Positions 37,000 to 49,006 of a stretch of 51,782 bases of DNA are shown here, one piece after another (the stretch's first letter is position 1; every line of letters starts with the position of its first letter). The notes under the pieces were generated by a model. The model did not search any database. It saw only the letters and a list, made by a program, of their open reading frames with translations, and was not told the origin of the DNA. Source of the DNA: an uncultured beta proteobacterium (lineage in GTDB: Bacteria > Pseudomonadota > Gammaproteobacteria > Burkholderiales > Casimicrobiaceae); NCBI GenBank assembly GCA_903912485.1, contig CAIWHR010000377.1, positions 1 through 51,782 on the forward strand, read 5' to 3'. Position numbers and translations under genes: made by a program.

Positions 37000-37003
<4 letters not shown>
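36620..37003 (+). CDS. Single-domain response regulator
   Basis: [23 protein letters not shown]...[15 protein letters not shown]...[25 protein letters not shown]. Confidence 0.93.
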
Positions 37004-38118
<1,115 letters not shown>

Positions 38119-38352
38119 GCCGGTGGCGCGACCGCCTCACCGAAGTGCGAATGATCGTCGAGCCCGGCGCGTGCCGTCTTGCCGCGGAGTCGGCGAGCGA
38201 GGCGAGCATGCCGGTCCTGCGGCAATTCCCGAAGCGCTCCGCTGACGGTAAGATCCGTCTGCCCTGCGTGTCCATCGGCGCCGGGAATTGTCGGCTTGCG
38301 GATGGCTCGCCGGACGACCCGAAGCATACATTTCCACACAGGAGAGAAGGAC

Positions 38353-38739
38353 ATGCGGGTAGCCAAGGAAAGCGTGGACATCAGGATGGAGATTCCCGGC
38401 GCGGTGATCCGTCAGCGAACGGACTTCGGCGATGCCACCGGCCTGGGGAAGATCAGTGCCGAGTACTTCAGTCTCTCCGCGGGCGTCGATACCACCCCGC
38501 TGTTCAAGGGGCTCGACGGTGACCTGTGCCAGTGCCCCCACTGGGGCTTCGTCCTGCGCGGGCAGCTCACGACGACCGACGCGACCGGCGTGCAGGAGAC
38601 GGTCGGAGCGGACGACCTGTTCTACTGGCCTCCCGGGCACAACGTGAAGGTCGACGCGGACGCGGAGATCATCATGTTCAGCCCGCAGCGCCAGCACACT
38701 CACGTCATCGACCACATGATCGGGAAGGTGAAGGGTTAG
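38353..38739 (+). CDS. Cupin-like hypothetical protein
   Basis: CPHWGFVLRGQLTTTDATGVQETVGADDLFYWPPGHNVKVDADAEIIMFSP. Confidence 0.7.
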   Translation: MRVAKESVDIRMEIPGAVIRQRTDFGDATGLGKISAEYFSLSAGVDTTPLFKGLDGDLCQCPHWGFVLRGQLTTTDATGVQETVGADDLFYWPPGHNVKVDADAEIIMFSPQRQHTHVIDHMIGKVKG

Positions 38740-38802
38740 GTCCGGCACCCGGGCGGCGCATCGAGCCGGGGGAGAGAGCGAAAGTCAGCTTTCGACGTCG
38801 GC

Positions 38803-39618
38803 TCAGCCGGTGCGCACTTCGTCGGTCCAGACGCTGAAGCTCGTCAGCGTGGAGGGGCCGAACGCGGTGCTGATCGCGACATCGGCCGCGTCGCGGCCTC
38901 GCGCGACGAGCACCCTGCCGACCCGCGGCGTGTTGTTGCGGGCGTCGAACGTGTACCAGTGGCCGTCGAGGAAGGCTTCGAACCACGCCGAGAAGTCCAT
39001 CGGGCCGTGCGGCGGCGGCACGCCCATGTCGCCGAGGTAGCCGGTGCAGTAGCGTGCCGGGATGTTCATGCACCTGCAAAAGGCCACGGCGAGGTGCGTG
39101 AAGTCGCGGCAGACGCCGGCCTTGTCGTGGAAAGCCTCGAGCGCCGTTCGCGTCCTGCGCGCGTGCTCGTAGCCGAAGGTGATGTGACGATGGACATGGT
39201 CGCAGATCGCCTGAACGCGGCCCCACCCCGTTGGCGCCTGCCCGAAGAGCTTCCACGCGGTCTCGGACAGTCGATCGGTTTCGCAATACCGGCTTCCCAT
39301 CAGGAACAGAAGGGCTTCGTCCGGCAGCGCCTGCACCGGAAGTTGTCGCGCCAGCGGAACGATCACATCGGGCGCTCCGCTGTCGTTCACAATGGCGTTG
39401 GCAAAGACGCGCGTGCGGCCCTGCGGTGCAACGATGCGGGTGCACCAGTTGCCGAAGCTGTCACGATAGGCTGCGACCGGGACTGGCGGGTCGAAAACCA
39501 GATCGTCGCGACCGACCAGATCGGAGACGCGCGTGTAGTGGACGTTCAGGTTGAAGATCATCGGGGTTGGCTGCGGACAGTCGTAGATCATTTCAAAGCC
39601 GACGCGAATCTTCATCAT
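38803..39618 (-). CDS. Transglutaminase-like protein
   Basis: KAGVCRDFTHLAVAFCRCMNIPARYCTGYLGD...HWYTFDARNN; Cys-His-Asp triad. Confidence 0.9.
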   Translation of the reverse strand: MMKIRVGFEMIYDCPQPTPMIFNLNVHYTRVSDLVGRDDLVFDPPVPVAAYRDSFGNWCTRIVAPQGRTRVFANAIVNDSGAPDVIVPLARQLPVQALPDEALLFLMGSRYCETDRLSETAWKLFGQAPTGWGRVQAICDHVHRHITFGYEHARRTRTALEAFHDKAGVCRDFTHLAVAFCRCMNIPARYCTGYLGDMGVPPPHGPMDFSAWFEAFLDGHWYTFDARNNTPRVGRVLVARGRDAADVAISTAFGPSTLTSFSVWTDEVRTG

Positions 39619-39689
39619 GGTCTCCGGTTTCCGCCAGACGGGGCCGAGCAGGGCCGCCGCCGCTTTCAGCCGCCCGACGGCGGATCCGC

Positions 39690-40487
39690 TCACGAAGCCG
39701 CAATCTGCCCGTCGACGACCTCGATGGTCCTGTCGCAGCGATCGGCGAGCACGGCATTGTGCGTGACGAACAACACGGTCGTGCCGTGGTCCCGATTGAA
39801 TCGGCGCAGCAGTGCAAACACCTCGTCGGCGCTCCTGGTGTCGAGGTTGCCGGTGGGCTCGTCCGCGAGCAGCAGCGGCGGGTCCATCGCCAACGCGCGC
39901 GCGAGCGCCACACGCTGCTGCTGGCCGCCGCTGAGGTTTCCGGCCGGATTGTCCTGCCAGCGCTTCAGGCCGACGGCGTCGATCAGGACGGCGGCACGGA
40001 CGCGCATCGCGTCGTTCGGAAATCCGGCCGCGCCGAGCATGGGCATCATCACGTTCTCGACGGCGGTGAACGCCGTGATCAGATTGTGGTGCTGGAACAC
40101 GAACCCGATGCTGTGTCCGCGCAAGCGCGTCAGCGCGCCGTCGTCCAGGCGGGTGGTTTCCCTGCCGCATACAGCCAGCGTCCCCGACGTGGGTCGGTCG
40201 AGGAGTCCGACGATGTTGAGGAGCGTGCTCTTGCCCGATCCCGAAGGTCCCACGACCGCGCAGAATTCGCCGCGTTGAACGACCAGGTCGATGCCGTGCA
40301 GCACCTCGGTCGCAATCGGGGTGCCGGCATGGTAGATCTTGCGCACACGGCGAAGCTGCACGACGACGGGACCTGCGACTGCGTCCGGCGGAGCGCGGTC
40401 ATCCGCATCCGTCGGAACGCCAGCGGCGGCGACCGGGCGTCGAGCATCAACCACGGATCGCGACCACGGGGTCCAGACGCGCCGCAC
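39690..40487 (-). CDS. ABC transporter ATP-binding protein (LolD/MacB type)
   Basis: Walker [10 protein letters not shown]; signature [15 protein letters not shown]; Walker [12 protein letters not shown]. Confidence 0.94.
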   Translation of the reverse strand: MRRVWTPWSRSVVDARRPVAAAGVPTDADDRAPPDAVAGPVVVQLRRVRKIYHAGTPIATEVLHGIDLVVQRGEFCAVVGPSGSGKSTLLNIVGLLDRPTSGTLAVCGRETTRLDDGALTRLRGHSIGFVFQHHNLITAFTAVENVMMPMLGAAGFPNDAMRVRAAVLIDAVGLKRWQDNPAGNLSGGQQQRVALARALAMDPPLLLADEPTGNLDTRSADEVFALLRRFNRDHGTTVLFVTHNAVLADRCDRTIEVVDGQIAAS

Positions 40488-41688
40488 GTCGCGCCGGTGC
40501 TACGGCGGACAGCAGGCCGGTGGCCGTTGCAAGCAGCAGCGCCACGGTGAACAGCGCGGGATCGAGCACCAGCGGGAAGAGCGCGGTCCCGTCGGCATTC
40601 TTCGCCGCGCGCTGCCAAAGGAAGAGGCCCAGCGCGCCGGCAGCGCTGCCGACGACCGAGCCGCCCAGCCCGAGCAGGGCACCCTGGAGGAGAAACAGGC
40701 GCAGGATCTGCGCCCGGGAGATGCCCATCGCACGAAGGATGCCGATTTCGCGCGACTTCTGAACCACCGCCACGGCAAGCACGCTGGCGATGCCGAAGGC
40801 GACGGACAATCCGACAAAGAACCGGATCGCGGTGTTGGCCGTGGTCTGCGCGCTGACGGCAGTGAAGAACTGGGCATTGGTCCTGATCCAGCTGTCGGCC
40901 TCGACGCCGGTCGCGGTGGTGATGCGCTGCGCGATGACCTCCGCGGCGTAGACGTCCGCTACCGACACCTCGAGACTGGTCGCGCCACCGGGGAGGCCGA
41001 GCAGGCTTTGCGCGGTATGGAGCGCCATGTAAGTGATGCGCTGATTCGCCGGCTTGTTGCCGAGATCGAATATTCCGAGGATCGTCAGCGTGCTGGCGGT
41101 GCCGTCGGCGGTCGCCACGCGCAGCTTGTCGCCGAGGTCGACGCCGAGGTCGCTGGCGAGTTCGGTCCCGACCAGGATGTCCGCGGCGGCAACCTGCGCA
41201 CTGCCCCGGACGATCTTGTCGCCGATGTCGACGATCCGGAGGTACGCGTCGGGCTCGATTCCCGCCACGGTTACCGCGCGGCTCGCAGCGCCGCGCACGA
41301 CCAGCGCGGAGCCTCCCGCCACCGGCGACACCACCAGCACGTCGGGCATCGCCCGGATCTGGGTCGCCACCGTCTGCCATTGGTCGATCGACTTCAGGCG
41401 CTGCAGCGGCGGCTGCACCGTCGGCCCCTCGACTTCGCCGCCGGCGGCATCGCCGCCCTGCCGCAGCGGTCGCGACACCTCCTGCGGCGGCAGCAGCTGG
41501 ATGTGGGCCTGGGCCGACAACACGCGATGGATGAGATTGGTCTGGAGGCCGGCCATCAGTGCCGACATGAACACGATGACGGCGACCCCGAGCGCCACGC
41601 CGGAGACGATGAACAGCGTCTGCAGCCGACCCTCGCGCAGGAAGCGGATCGCGACGATCCACTCGAACGGCAGCCAGGGCTTGAACAT
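40447..41688 (-). CDS. ABC transporter permease (FtsX/MacB-like)
   Basis: N-terminal TM, periplasmic domain, C-terminal FtsX region ([39 protein letters not shown]). Confidence 0.92.
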   Translation of the reverse strand: MFKPWLPFEWIVAIRFLREGRLQTLFIVSGVALGVAVIVFMSALMAGLQTNLIHRVLSAQAHIQLLPPQEVSRPLRQGGDAAGGEVEGPTVQPPLQRLKSIDQWQTVATQIRAMPDVLVVSPVAGGSALVVRGAASRAVTVAGIEPDAYLRIVDIGDKIVRGSAQVAAADILVGTELASDLGVDLGDKLRVATADGTASTLTILGIFDLGNKPANQRITYMALHTAQSLLGLPGGATSLEVSVADVYAAEVIAQRITTATGVEADSWIRTNAQFFTAVSAQTTANTAIRFFVGLSVAFGIASVLAVAVVQKSREIGILRAMGISRAQILRLFLLQGALLGLGGSVVGSAAGALGLFLWQRAAKNADGTALFPLVLDPALFTVALLLATATGLLSAVAPARRAARLDPVVAIRG

Positions 41689-41705
41689 GGCGCGCGATCA
41701 AGCGG

Positions 41706-43109
41706 TCATGGCGGCGACGGCGCCGCGGGTGCCAACCGGACGTGCGCGCCGGCCACGATCGCTGCGTCGACCGGGATCACATGGTCGCCCTCGGCGAGCC
41801 CTTCGAGCACCTCGGCGAAGCCGCCGCTGTTCAGACCCAGCCGGACCGGCCGCCGTACGGCCCGGCCGGCCTCGACCCGAAGCACCCACGGTGTCGCGCC
41901 ATCCGCGTCGTGCACCGAACTGGCTGGAATCAGGAGTGCGTTCGGCCGGCGTGCCACGGCGATGTCCACCGACACCGTCATGTCCTGCCGGAGTCCCGGA
42001 GGGGGAGAATCCACGTCGAGCTTCACTTCAACCGCGCCGGTCTGCGCGTTCACGCCGGGGTTGATGTAAGCCAGCTGGACGGGAAACCGCTGCTTTGGAT
42101 AGGCATCCGCCGACGCCAGAGCCTGCTGGCCCAACGCGAGGACCCCCAGGTTCTTCTCGTCGATCTCGACGATGAGTTGCGTGCGCCCCTGCGGTGACAG
42201 CGTCATCAGCAGCTTGCCGGGCTGCACCACGTCACCCGCCTCGACATTGCGCCCGATCAGCGTGCCGGCGACCGGCGCGACAATGACCGAGTAGCCGGTG
42301 CGGGCCTGAGCCGCCTGGACGCCGGCCTGCGCTCCGACGATGTCGGCTTCGGCAAGCGCGCGGCCGCTGCCCGAGGCGCCCGTCGTATCGAGCTGCTTTC
42401 CGGCTACGCGCAGCTGAGCGTCGGCCAGGTCGACCGCCTTGCGAAACTCGTCCAGCGCGGCGGCACTGATGAAACCGCTCTGGGCGAGCTTCTGGTTCCG
42501 GCCGAGCGTCGCGCGTGCGTTGTCGAGGCTTGTCTGCGCCTGCCTGAGCGTCTGCTCGGCCACCGGCTGCTGAACTTCGCGCAGTTGGCGAAGGCGCAGC
42601 TGCGCCTGGACGACTGCCGCGTCGGCCTGGCGTCCCGCGGCCTTGAGTTCGGCGGATTCGAGCTCGACGAGCAGGTCGCCAGCCTTCACGACCTGGCCTT
42701 CGGCAACGGGCACGCGCAGTACGGTTCCGGTCATCTGCGAACCGACGTCGATGCGATGCGGCGTCTCGACGTGGCCGCTTGCCACCACCGTCTGCACGAA
42801 GTCGCGCCGCAGGACTGCGTCGGAAGCGACCAGCGGTCCGCGCCACCAGAGCACCAGCACCGTGGCGAGCGCGACTGCAGCGAGCGGAATCGCCAGCAGC
42901 TTCCAGCGAAATCCGGGGGTCGGCGGATCACCGACGATCGCATCGGGGCTCGTTGCCGCCGGCGGACTCGAAGGACGGGTCGAGGGCACTGCCGGCGTCG
43001 GGGGCGATGCGATCACGGCCAGTTCCGATCGGTCGGAAGTTGCGTCCCTGCCTTCCTGCTTCATCACGACTTCCAAGAATTCGCGGAGTTCCTCCAGCTT
43101 GCGCGTCAT
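41706..43109 (-). CDS. Periplasmic adaptor (HlyD/MacA-like)
   Basis: GHVETPHRIDVGSQMTGTVLRVPVAEGQVVKAGDLLVELE...APVAGTLIGRNVEAGDVV. Confidence 0.92.
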   Translation of the reverse strand: MTRKLEELREFLEVVMKQEGRDATSDRSELAVIASPPTPAVPSTRPSSPPAATSPDAIVGDPPTPGFRWKLLAIPLAAVALATVLVLWWRGPLVASDAVLRRDFVQTVVASGHVETPHRIDVGSQMTGTVLRVPVAEGQVVKAGDLLVELESAELKAAGRQADAAVVQAQLRLRQLREVQQPVAEQTLRQAQTSLDNARATLGRNQKLAQSGFISAAALDEFRKAVDLADAQLRVAGKQLDTTGASGSGRALAEADIVGAQAGVQAAQARTGYSVIVAPVAGTLIGRNVEAGDVVQPGKLLMTLSPQGRTQLIVEIDEKNLGVLALGQQALASADAYPKQRFPVQLAYINPGVNAQTGAVEVKLDVDSPPPGLRQDMTVSVDIAVARRPNALLIPASSVHDADGATPWVLRVEAGRAVRRPVRLGLNSGGFAEVLEGLAEGDHVIPVDAAIVAGAHVRLAPAAPSPP

Positions 43110-43179
43110 GCGCCGCCGACTCTGTGCGGCAGCGCTCACTGCACCGGCGATCGTGCGTGGTCGGCCGCGAAACAGCCGC

Positions 43180-43854
43180 CTAACCCAGCACCGCGGCGGC
43201 AACGCTCGTATAGAACGGTATGCCGAGCAGGATGTTGAGCGGGAACGTGACGCCGAGCGACATGCCGAAGTAGAGCGACGGACTCGCCTCGGGAATCGCG
43301 TAGCGCAGCACCGCCGGCACCGCGATGTACGAGGCGCTCGCGGCCAGCACCATCAGGAGCGCGCCGTTGCCGGGCGACAGGCCGGCCAGCACCGCCAGCG
43401 CCAGCGCGAGCGACGCGTGGACAAGCGGCCCGAGCACCGCGTAGGCGAGGAGCGCCGGCGGTTTGCCGCGCAGCTTGCCGAAGTTGCGCGCAGCGGTGAG
43501 GCCCATGTCGAGCAGGAAAAAGGCGAGCATGCCTTTGAAGAGATCGCCGGTGAAAGGCTGCATCACCGTCCTGCCCGCCTCGCCGGTCAAGACGCCGATC
43601 GCCATCGAGCCCAGCAGCAGGAGCTGCGCGCCGTCGGTGAAGGACTCGTGCAGGATCTTGCGGACCGACATGCCCGCGCCCGGCGGCAGACCCGGCACCG
43701 CGACGGCGGCGCCGCCTTTCAGCCCGAGCGCCATCAGCAGGTAGAGCGAGAGGAAGCGGGAGACCTGCGGCGGGATCTCCAGGTTGGAACGTGCGAGCCC
43801 CGCCGCGGCGCCGAACACGAAGAAGAGGATGGCCGGATCGAGAAGGCTTTGCAT
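43180..43854 (-). CDS. sbtA: Sodium-dependent bicarbonate transporter-like permease (SbtA family)
   Basis: DPAILFFVFGAAAGLARSNLEIPPQVSRFLSLYLLMALGLKGG; FFLLDMGLTAARNF; divergent LysR gene. Confidence 0.83.
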   Translation of the reverse strand: MQSLLDPAILFFVFGAAAGLARSNLEIPPQVSRFLSLYLLMALGLKGGAAVAVPGLPPGAGMSVRKILHESFTDGAQLLLLGSMAIGVLTGEAGRTVMQPFTGDLFKGMLAFFLLDMGLTAARNFGKLRGKPPALLAYAVLGPLVHASLALALAVLAGLSPGNGALLMVLAASASYIAVPAVLRYAIPEASPSLYFGMSLGVTFPLNILLGIPFYTSVAAAVLG

Positions 43855-43945
43855 CGGACGCTCCCGTATGGAATGCGGGAATGTTATGGGGTGATGAACA
43901 TAGAGTAAAATCAATAATTCGTTTGTTGTACATCGAACTTTCTCT

Positions 43946-44845
43946 ATGCACACCACGCTGCGCCAGATGCGGCTCTTCGCCGCGCTCGCGGAACACGGCA
44001 GCATCACGGCGGCCGCGAAGGCATGCCACGTGACGCAGCCGACGGTGTCGATGCAGTTGAAGGACCTGACCGTTGCGGTGGGGCTTCCGCTCTACGAGCG
44101 GGTCGACCACCGCATCCACCTCACGCAGGCGGGGGAGGATCTCCTGCAGACGGCGCGGGCGATGAGCGACGAGTGGGCGGCGTTCGTCCAGCGCATCGAC
44201 GCACTGAAGGGGCTCACGCGCGGCCGCCTTCGCGTCGCGCTCGTCAGCACGGCCAAGTACTTCGTGCCGCGCATCCTGGGTCGATTCTGCGCACGGCATC
44301 CTGACCTCGACATCGCGCTGGAGATCCTCAATCGCGACGGCGTCATCGCCCGCCTGCGGGAAAACCGCGACGACCTCTACATCATGTCGACGCCGCCCGC
44401 CGACATCGCACTCGAGCGCCATCCGTTCCTGCCGAATCCGCTGGTCGTCATCGCTGCCAGCTCGCACCCGCTCGCAGGCAGGAAGCGGCTGCCGCTGGTT
44501 CGGCTCGCCAGTGAGCGGTTCATCCTGCGCGAGCCGGGCTCGGGCACCCGCCTCGCCTGCGACGCGCACTTCGCACGGGCCGGCTTCGTGCCCGACCTGC
44601 GTCTCGAGATCGGCAGCAACGAGGCAATCAAGGAGGCGGTCGCGGCCGGCATGGGCATCGCGGTTGTGTCGCGCCACGCGTTGGGGGGCAGGTCGGCCGG
44701 GCCGGGCCTCGCGATCCTCGGCGTCGCGGGTTTTCCGCTGCACTCGAACTGGTGGATTCTCTACCCGCGCGGCAAGAGCCTGTCGCCCGTCGCGACGAGG
44801 TTCCTCGACGAGCTCACCCGTTCGCGGCTGGCTGCGCGGGGATGA
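43946..44845 (+). CDS. LysR-family transcriptional regulator (CbbR/CysB-like)
   Basis: TLRQMRLFAALAEHGSITAAAKACHVTQPTVSMQLKDLTVAVGLPLYERVDHRIHLTQAGEDLL. Confidence 0.94.
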   Translation: MHTTLRQMRLFAALAEHGSITAAAKACHVTQPTVSMQLKDLTVAVGLPLYERVDHRIHLTQAGEDLLQTARAMSDEWAAFVQRIDALKGLTRGRLRVALVSTAKYFVPRILGRFCARHPDLDIALEILNRDGVIARLRENRDDLYIMSTPPADIALERHPFLPNPLVVIAASSHPLAGRKRLPLVRLASERFILREPGSGTRLACDAHFARAGFVPDLRLEIGSNEAIKEAVAAGMGIAVVSRHALGGRSAGPGLAILGVAGFPLHSNWWILYPRGKSLSPVATRFLDELTRSRLAARG

Positions 44846-44929
44846 CGACGCTGCGGTTGGCGACCGCGGCGTACCCGCCGATCGAATGGCTGTCGGGTCG
44901 GCGTCTCGGCAAGCCGCTGACAGCGCTGC

Positions 44930-47059
44930 TCAGGCCGACAGCGTGAACGTGATGCCGGCGCCGGGTGCGCCGAACGCGAGGACATAGGCGCCGGCCGGCG
45001 CGGACACGGCGCCGGCGCCGCCGTCGTACAGGGGCTCCGGGGTGAGATCGGGACGGTAGAGCTTCCAGGCGCTGGCTCCGGCAACGGCAAGCACCCCCGG
45101 CCGCGCCAGGCGGCGCCATTCCGCGTATCCGTCGGCGCCTATCGTCACCGTCGATCCCAGCGCCGGAACCGTCTCGAGCGGCCGGAACCACGCGCTGCCC
45201 GACCTCAGCCAATCCTCGCCGAAGCGCAATTCGGCGACCAGATCGGTCAGATCGCGCCCGGCGTCGGACGGAATCTTCAGGCACATGCTGGCGATGTCGT
45301 CGCTCGCCGATGCGTCCAGCGCCTGGTCCATCACGTTGTTGCTGATCGCGCTCAGGAACAGATAGCCCGGCAACTCGGGCAACGCGGCGAGGCTCAGTAC
45401 CGGACCACCGATCGCCAGCAGGTACGAATCCGGAAACGCGTTGACCGTCAGCCACCGCCGACCGAGGCGAGTCGTCCACGCCGGCGACAGCGCGGCGCGT
45501 GGCGGCAGGCTCTGCCCTGCGTACTCCGGGTAAAGCATGAGCCCCATGCCGTGACGACGGTATCGGATGAGACTGCGCCTGCCATCCAGCAGCGCGACGC
45601 GAAAGGCGCTGTCGGGCGATGCGTCGCTCGCGAAGCTCCCGTCGGCTCGCAGCCTGAGGCCCGCCAGCGGTGGCTGCTGCCACTGCTCGCCCGCGTATTT
45701 CTCCACCGAAAGGCTGCCATCCGGCTCCGCGCGTACGCGTTGAAGACCGACCCGGGCCGCGTAGAATCCCTCCGCACCGGCAAGCTGTCCGCCGCTGACG
45801 GCGGCCATCGGCGCCGTCACCGGCGCCTGCGGGGCAGGGATGGCGGCGATGCGCCCGCTCTCCCGCAGGGCATGCAGCAGAATGCGCTCGGCAAGTGCAC
45901 GCGACCCGTACGATCCCGAGGTGCCGGTGATCGTTACCGCGAGCCCTTCGTCCGGCGCCACGAAGAAGTCGGTGCTGTAGGTGAGGGTTCCACCGTTCTT
46001 CTGCCACGCCCTGACTCCCGCCAGCGCCAGCGCGTCCTCGCGCACGCTGTCCCAGCCAAGCCCGAAGTCGTCGCACCGATCGACCGGAAGCAGCGACTGG
46101 CCGGCCGATTGCCCGCGACCCATCTCGGCGACCGACTCGGCCGCGAGCACGCGTCTGCCGTCGAGCAGCCCGCGATTGAGCAGCATCCGGGCCAGCCGCC
46201 CCATCTCGGAGGGAGTCGTGAAGAGACCCCCGGACGCGTAGGTGTCGTTGTACTCCTGCGGTTGCTTCACGTCCCCCGCGTAGCCCGGGGCGTAGCTTCC
46301 GTCAGCGAAGGCGCCAAGCGCAAAGCGGCTGAGCCTCATGCCCAGCGGGGCAAGGATCTCCGCAGCGACGAACTCCGTATAGGCAAGCCCCGTGACTTCA
46401 CGAACCAGCGGCTCGACCATCGTGAAGCCGTCGTTGCAGTACGTGGCCATCTCCCCGGGGGCATGCTTGAGCCGGGAAACGGCAAGCGTCGCCAGCGTCT
46501 GCTGCGCGACCAATCCCGGGTGGGGACCGCTCAGAAAGACCACCCGCCAATCGGTTCCCGGAAAGCCGGAGGCATGGCTGAGCAGCATGCGCACCGTGAT
46601 CCGCGTGTACTCCGGCGAGGCCATCCGGAAGGCGGGAACATAACGGACCAGAGGTTCGTCGAGTCCGACCCGGCCACGATCGACGAGGATCATCACGGCC
46701 ACCGCAGCAATGACCTTGCTGCACGATCCGATGCAGAAGAGGGTGTCGTTCGTCGCCGGAATGCCGGATGCCTTGTCGATCAAGCCGAACGCCTCGCTCC
46801 AAAGCGTTCGCTCGCGATCGACCAGCGCGACCGAGACCGATGGCGTCTGCGTGTCGGCCATCGCCTTCAGGATCGCCGCGCGGGCGTCGGCGATGGTCTC
46901 GCCGTACGTCAGCGCTACCGGCGCGTCGGCGCCACCACCAAGGCAACCGGCCAGGCCAGTGTGCGCCAGCGCGGCGAGCCCGCCGAGCTTGAGGAGGTCG
47001 CGACGTACCGGGTTCGGAAAACCCTGGCGCATGCTCGCCGGGCGCGTGATTCGATGCAT
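44930..47059 (-). CDS. Beta-lactamase-like serine hydrolase
   Basis: FCIGSCSKVIAAVAVMILVDRG (SxxK), YCNDGFTMVEPLVREV (YxN); Tat/lipoprotein-like N-terminus. Confidence 0.9.
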   Translation of the reverse strand: MHRITRPASMRQGFPNPVRRDLLKLGGLAALAHTGLAGCLGGGADAPVALTYGETIADARAAILKAMADTQTPSVSVALVDRERTLWSEAFGLIDKASGIPATNDTLFCIGSCSKVIAAVAVMILVDRGRVGLDEPLVRYVPAFRMASPEYTRITVRMLLSHASGFPGTDWRVVFLSGPHPGLVAQQTLATLAVSRLKHAPGEMATYCNDGFTMVEPLVREVTGLAYTEFVAAEILAPLGMRLSRFALGAFADGSYAPGYAGDVKQPQEYNDTYASGGLFTTPSEMGRLARMLLNRGLLDGRRVLAAESVAEMGRGQSAGQSLLPVDRCDDFGLGWDSVREDALALAGVRAWQKNGGTLTYSTDFFVAPDEGLAVTITGTSGSYGSRALAERILLHALRESGRIAAIPAPQAPVTAPMAAVSGGQLAGAEGFYAARVGLQRVRAEPDGSLSVEKYAGEQWQQPPLAGLRLRADGSFASDASPDSAFRVALLDGRRSLIRYRRHGMGLMLYPEYAGQSLPPRAALSPAWTTRLGRRWLTVNAFPDSYLLAIGGPVLSLAALPELPGYLFLSAISNNVMDQALDASASDDIASMCLKIPSDAGRDLTDLVAELRFGEDWLRSGSAWFRPLETVPALGSTVTIGADGYAEWRRLARPGVLAVAGASAWKLYRPDLTPEPLYDGGAGAVSAPAGAYVLAFGAPGAGITFTLSA

Positions 47060-47469
47060 GGGGGCGTGCCCTCCTCGATCAACAACGCACCGGCAGATGG
47101 TCGTCGGCAGAAGGATTCCGCGCTCGCGACCATCGTCTCCATCTTCATTGTAGGACTCGCCCCCGAGCGGGCCTTGCGTGAGGTCAAGCTCCTCCGCCCG
47201 GCGGAGCGTTTCCGAACGTCCGGATTGCGCAGTTCGGCGCGATGCTTCGCGCAACTCCCGGCGTCTGCCCCCACGTCAGCGGACGCCTGCACATCGGCGC
47301 CGGCCTCGGCGAAGTGCCACAGTTCCCGAGCCTGACGATGTTCGAACGAAGGCCCCGGGGTCGGCTGCCTGGCGCCGCCCGCGACGACGACGACCAGGCG
47401 GATTTCGGCATCCCGTTGATCTTGTCCGGATCGACGATCGCAAGTCACGCCGCGGAAGCAAGGCCATAG

Positions 47470-48036
47470 ATGCCGGTCATGGACGGGGTGACGGCGACAC
47501 GCGAGATACGCAAGCTGCCCAAGTGGTCGACGCTGCCCATCGTGGCCATGACCGCCAACGCCATGGCCGGCGACCGGGACCGCTGCATCGAGGCGGGCAT
47601 GAACGATCACCTCACCAAGCCGATCGATCCGGATCGACTGTGGAGCGCGCTGCGGCGATGGATCAAGCCGCCGCCGGATTCACGCGCGCCCTTGCCCGGC
47701 AGCGTGGGGCCTGCCGGCTCGGCGCCGGCGTTCGCAGCCATCGAGCCGATCGCAGGGCTCGACGCGACGGCCGGCTTGCGCCATTCGGCGGGCCGCGAAG
47801 CGCTTTACCTGTCGTTGCTGCGCAAGTTCAGCGCCGGGCAGCGGGACTTTCCGGCGCGATTGGCCAACGCGCTCGCAGCGGACGACTGGCAGACGGCCGA
47901 GCGTCTGGCGGCACTGATCGCCGCCATCGGCGACCGCTTGCCGCTGGAGGGATCGGCGGCCATTCACGGCTTCGATTTTTCGCTTGCCCTGGATCGGTTG
48001 CGGGAGGCCGTGGCAGGACATGGCATCGAACTGTAG
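47470..48036 (+). pseudogene. Truncated REC-Hpt fragment of a hybrid signalling protein
   Basis: Starts inside REC (MPVMDGVTATREIRKLPKWSTLPIVAMTANAMAGDRDRCIEAGMNDHLTKPID) and continues into an Hpt-like region; stop codon immediately upstream. Confidence 0.65.
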
Positions 48037-48159
48037 GCCGCAGCCGCGATCGCTGTCGCTGTCGGCCGCGGTGTCGAAGCCGACGGCGTCAGATGCCGCA
48101 GAACGAATGCAAATCGGAGTCAGGGAAGGGCGCGCCGGGCTGTGGTACGCTTGCGCGCC

Positions 48160-48768
48160 ATGAACAAGCCCAAGCTGATCTACTTCGACGCTCCCGTGAG
48201 TCGCGGCGAGGAGTGTCGCCTCGCTTTGCACCTCGCGGGCATCGACTTCGAGGACGCGCGCATCAAGCCTGCCGACTGGCCGGCGATGAAGGAGCAGATG
48301 CCCTACGGCGGCCTGCCGGTGCTCGAATTGCCGGAATGCACGCCGCTCGCGCACTCCAACGCCATCCTCGTGCTGATCGGACGCCGCTACGGCCTCCACC
48401 CGGCCGACGACGTCGAGGCGGCGCGTCACGAGGGGATGATGCAGCACGTGGAGGACCTCCGCGCCGTCGTCGGGCCGACGATCCGCATGGGTGACGCCGA
48501 GAAGAAGGCCGCGCGCGAGGCGCTCGTGGCCGGCTTCCTGCCGGCGTGGGCAAGGTCGGCGGAGAAGAACATCCTCGGGGAGCCGTTCTTTGGCGGCGCC
48601 AGGCTGCACGTTGTGGACCTCAAGCTGCACATGGTCGTGCGCTGGCTCGTCGGCGGCAAGGTCGACCACATTCCCGCGACCATCTTCGCCGGCTACCCCA
48701 GGCTCATGGGCGTCCACGACGCCGTGCGCGACCATGCCGGCGTGAAGTCCTGGTACTCGAAGTCCTGA
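48160..48768 (+). CDS. Glutathione S-transferase family protein
   Basis: KLIYFDAPVSRGEECRLALHLAGIDFEDARI...MPYGGLPVLEL...LAHSNAILVLIGRRYGL. Confidence 0.9.
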   Translation: MNKPKLIYFDAPVSRGEECRLALHLAGIDFEDARIKPADWPAMKEQMPYGGLPVLELPECTPLAHSNAILVLIGRRYGLHPADDVEAARHEGMMQHVEDLRAVVGPTIRMGDAEKKAAREALVAGFLPAWARSAEKNILGEPFFGGARLHVVDLKLHMVVRWLVGGKVDHIPATIFAGYPRLMGVHDAVRDHAGVKSWYSKS

Positions 48769-48796
48769 GTCCCGATCCCGTCGGACGGGACGGCCT

Positions 48797-49006
48797 TCAG
48801 GCAAGAGCAAACAGCCGCACTCGCCCGTTGGAGACGGTCACTTCGTAGGAGCCCACGACGGCGCCGTCCTGATCTTCATCCCAGACCTTGTCGGGCAGGA
48901 GCGGGAGATACCTTCGGACGAATGCCTCGGCCTCGCTGAGCGATGCGAACGTCTTTCGGACATCGTCGTACTGCAGGACCATCAACAGCACAACGGGTGC
49001 TGGCAT
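48797..49006 (-). CDS. Small hypothetical protein
   Basis: MPAPVVLLMVLQYDDVRKTFASLSEAEAFVRRYLPLLPDKVWDEDQDGAVVGSYEVTVSNGRVRLFALA. Confidence 0.5.
   Translation of the reverse strand: MPAPVVLLMVLQYDDVRKTFASLSEAEAFVRRYLPLLPDKVWDEDQDGAVVGSYEVTVSNGRVRLFALA

Noticed and set aside
45551-47335. 594-aa plus-strand ORF
   Set aside because: Shadow of the serine hydrolase gene.
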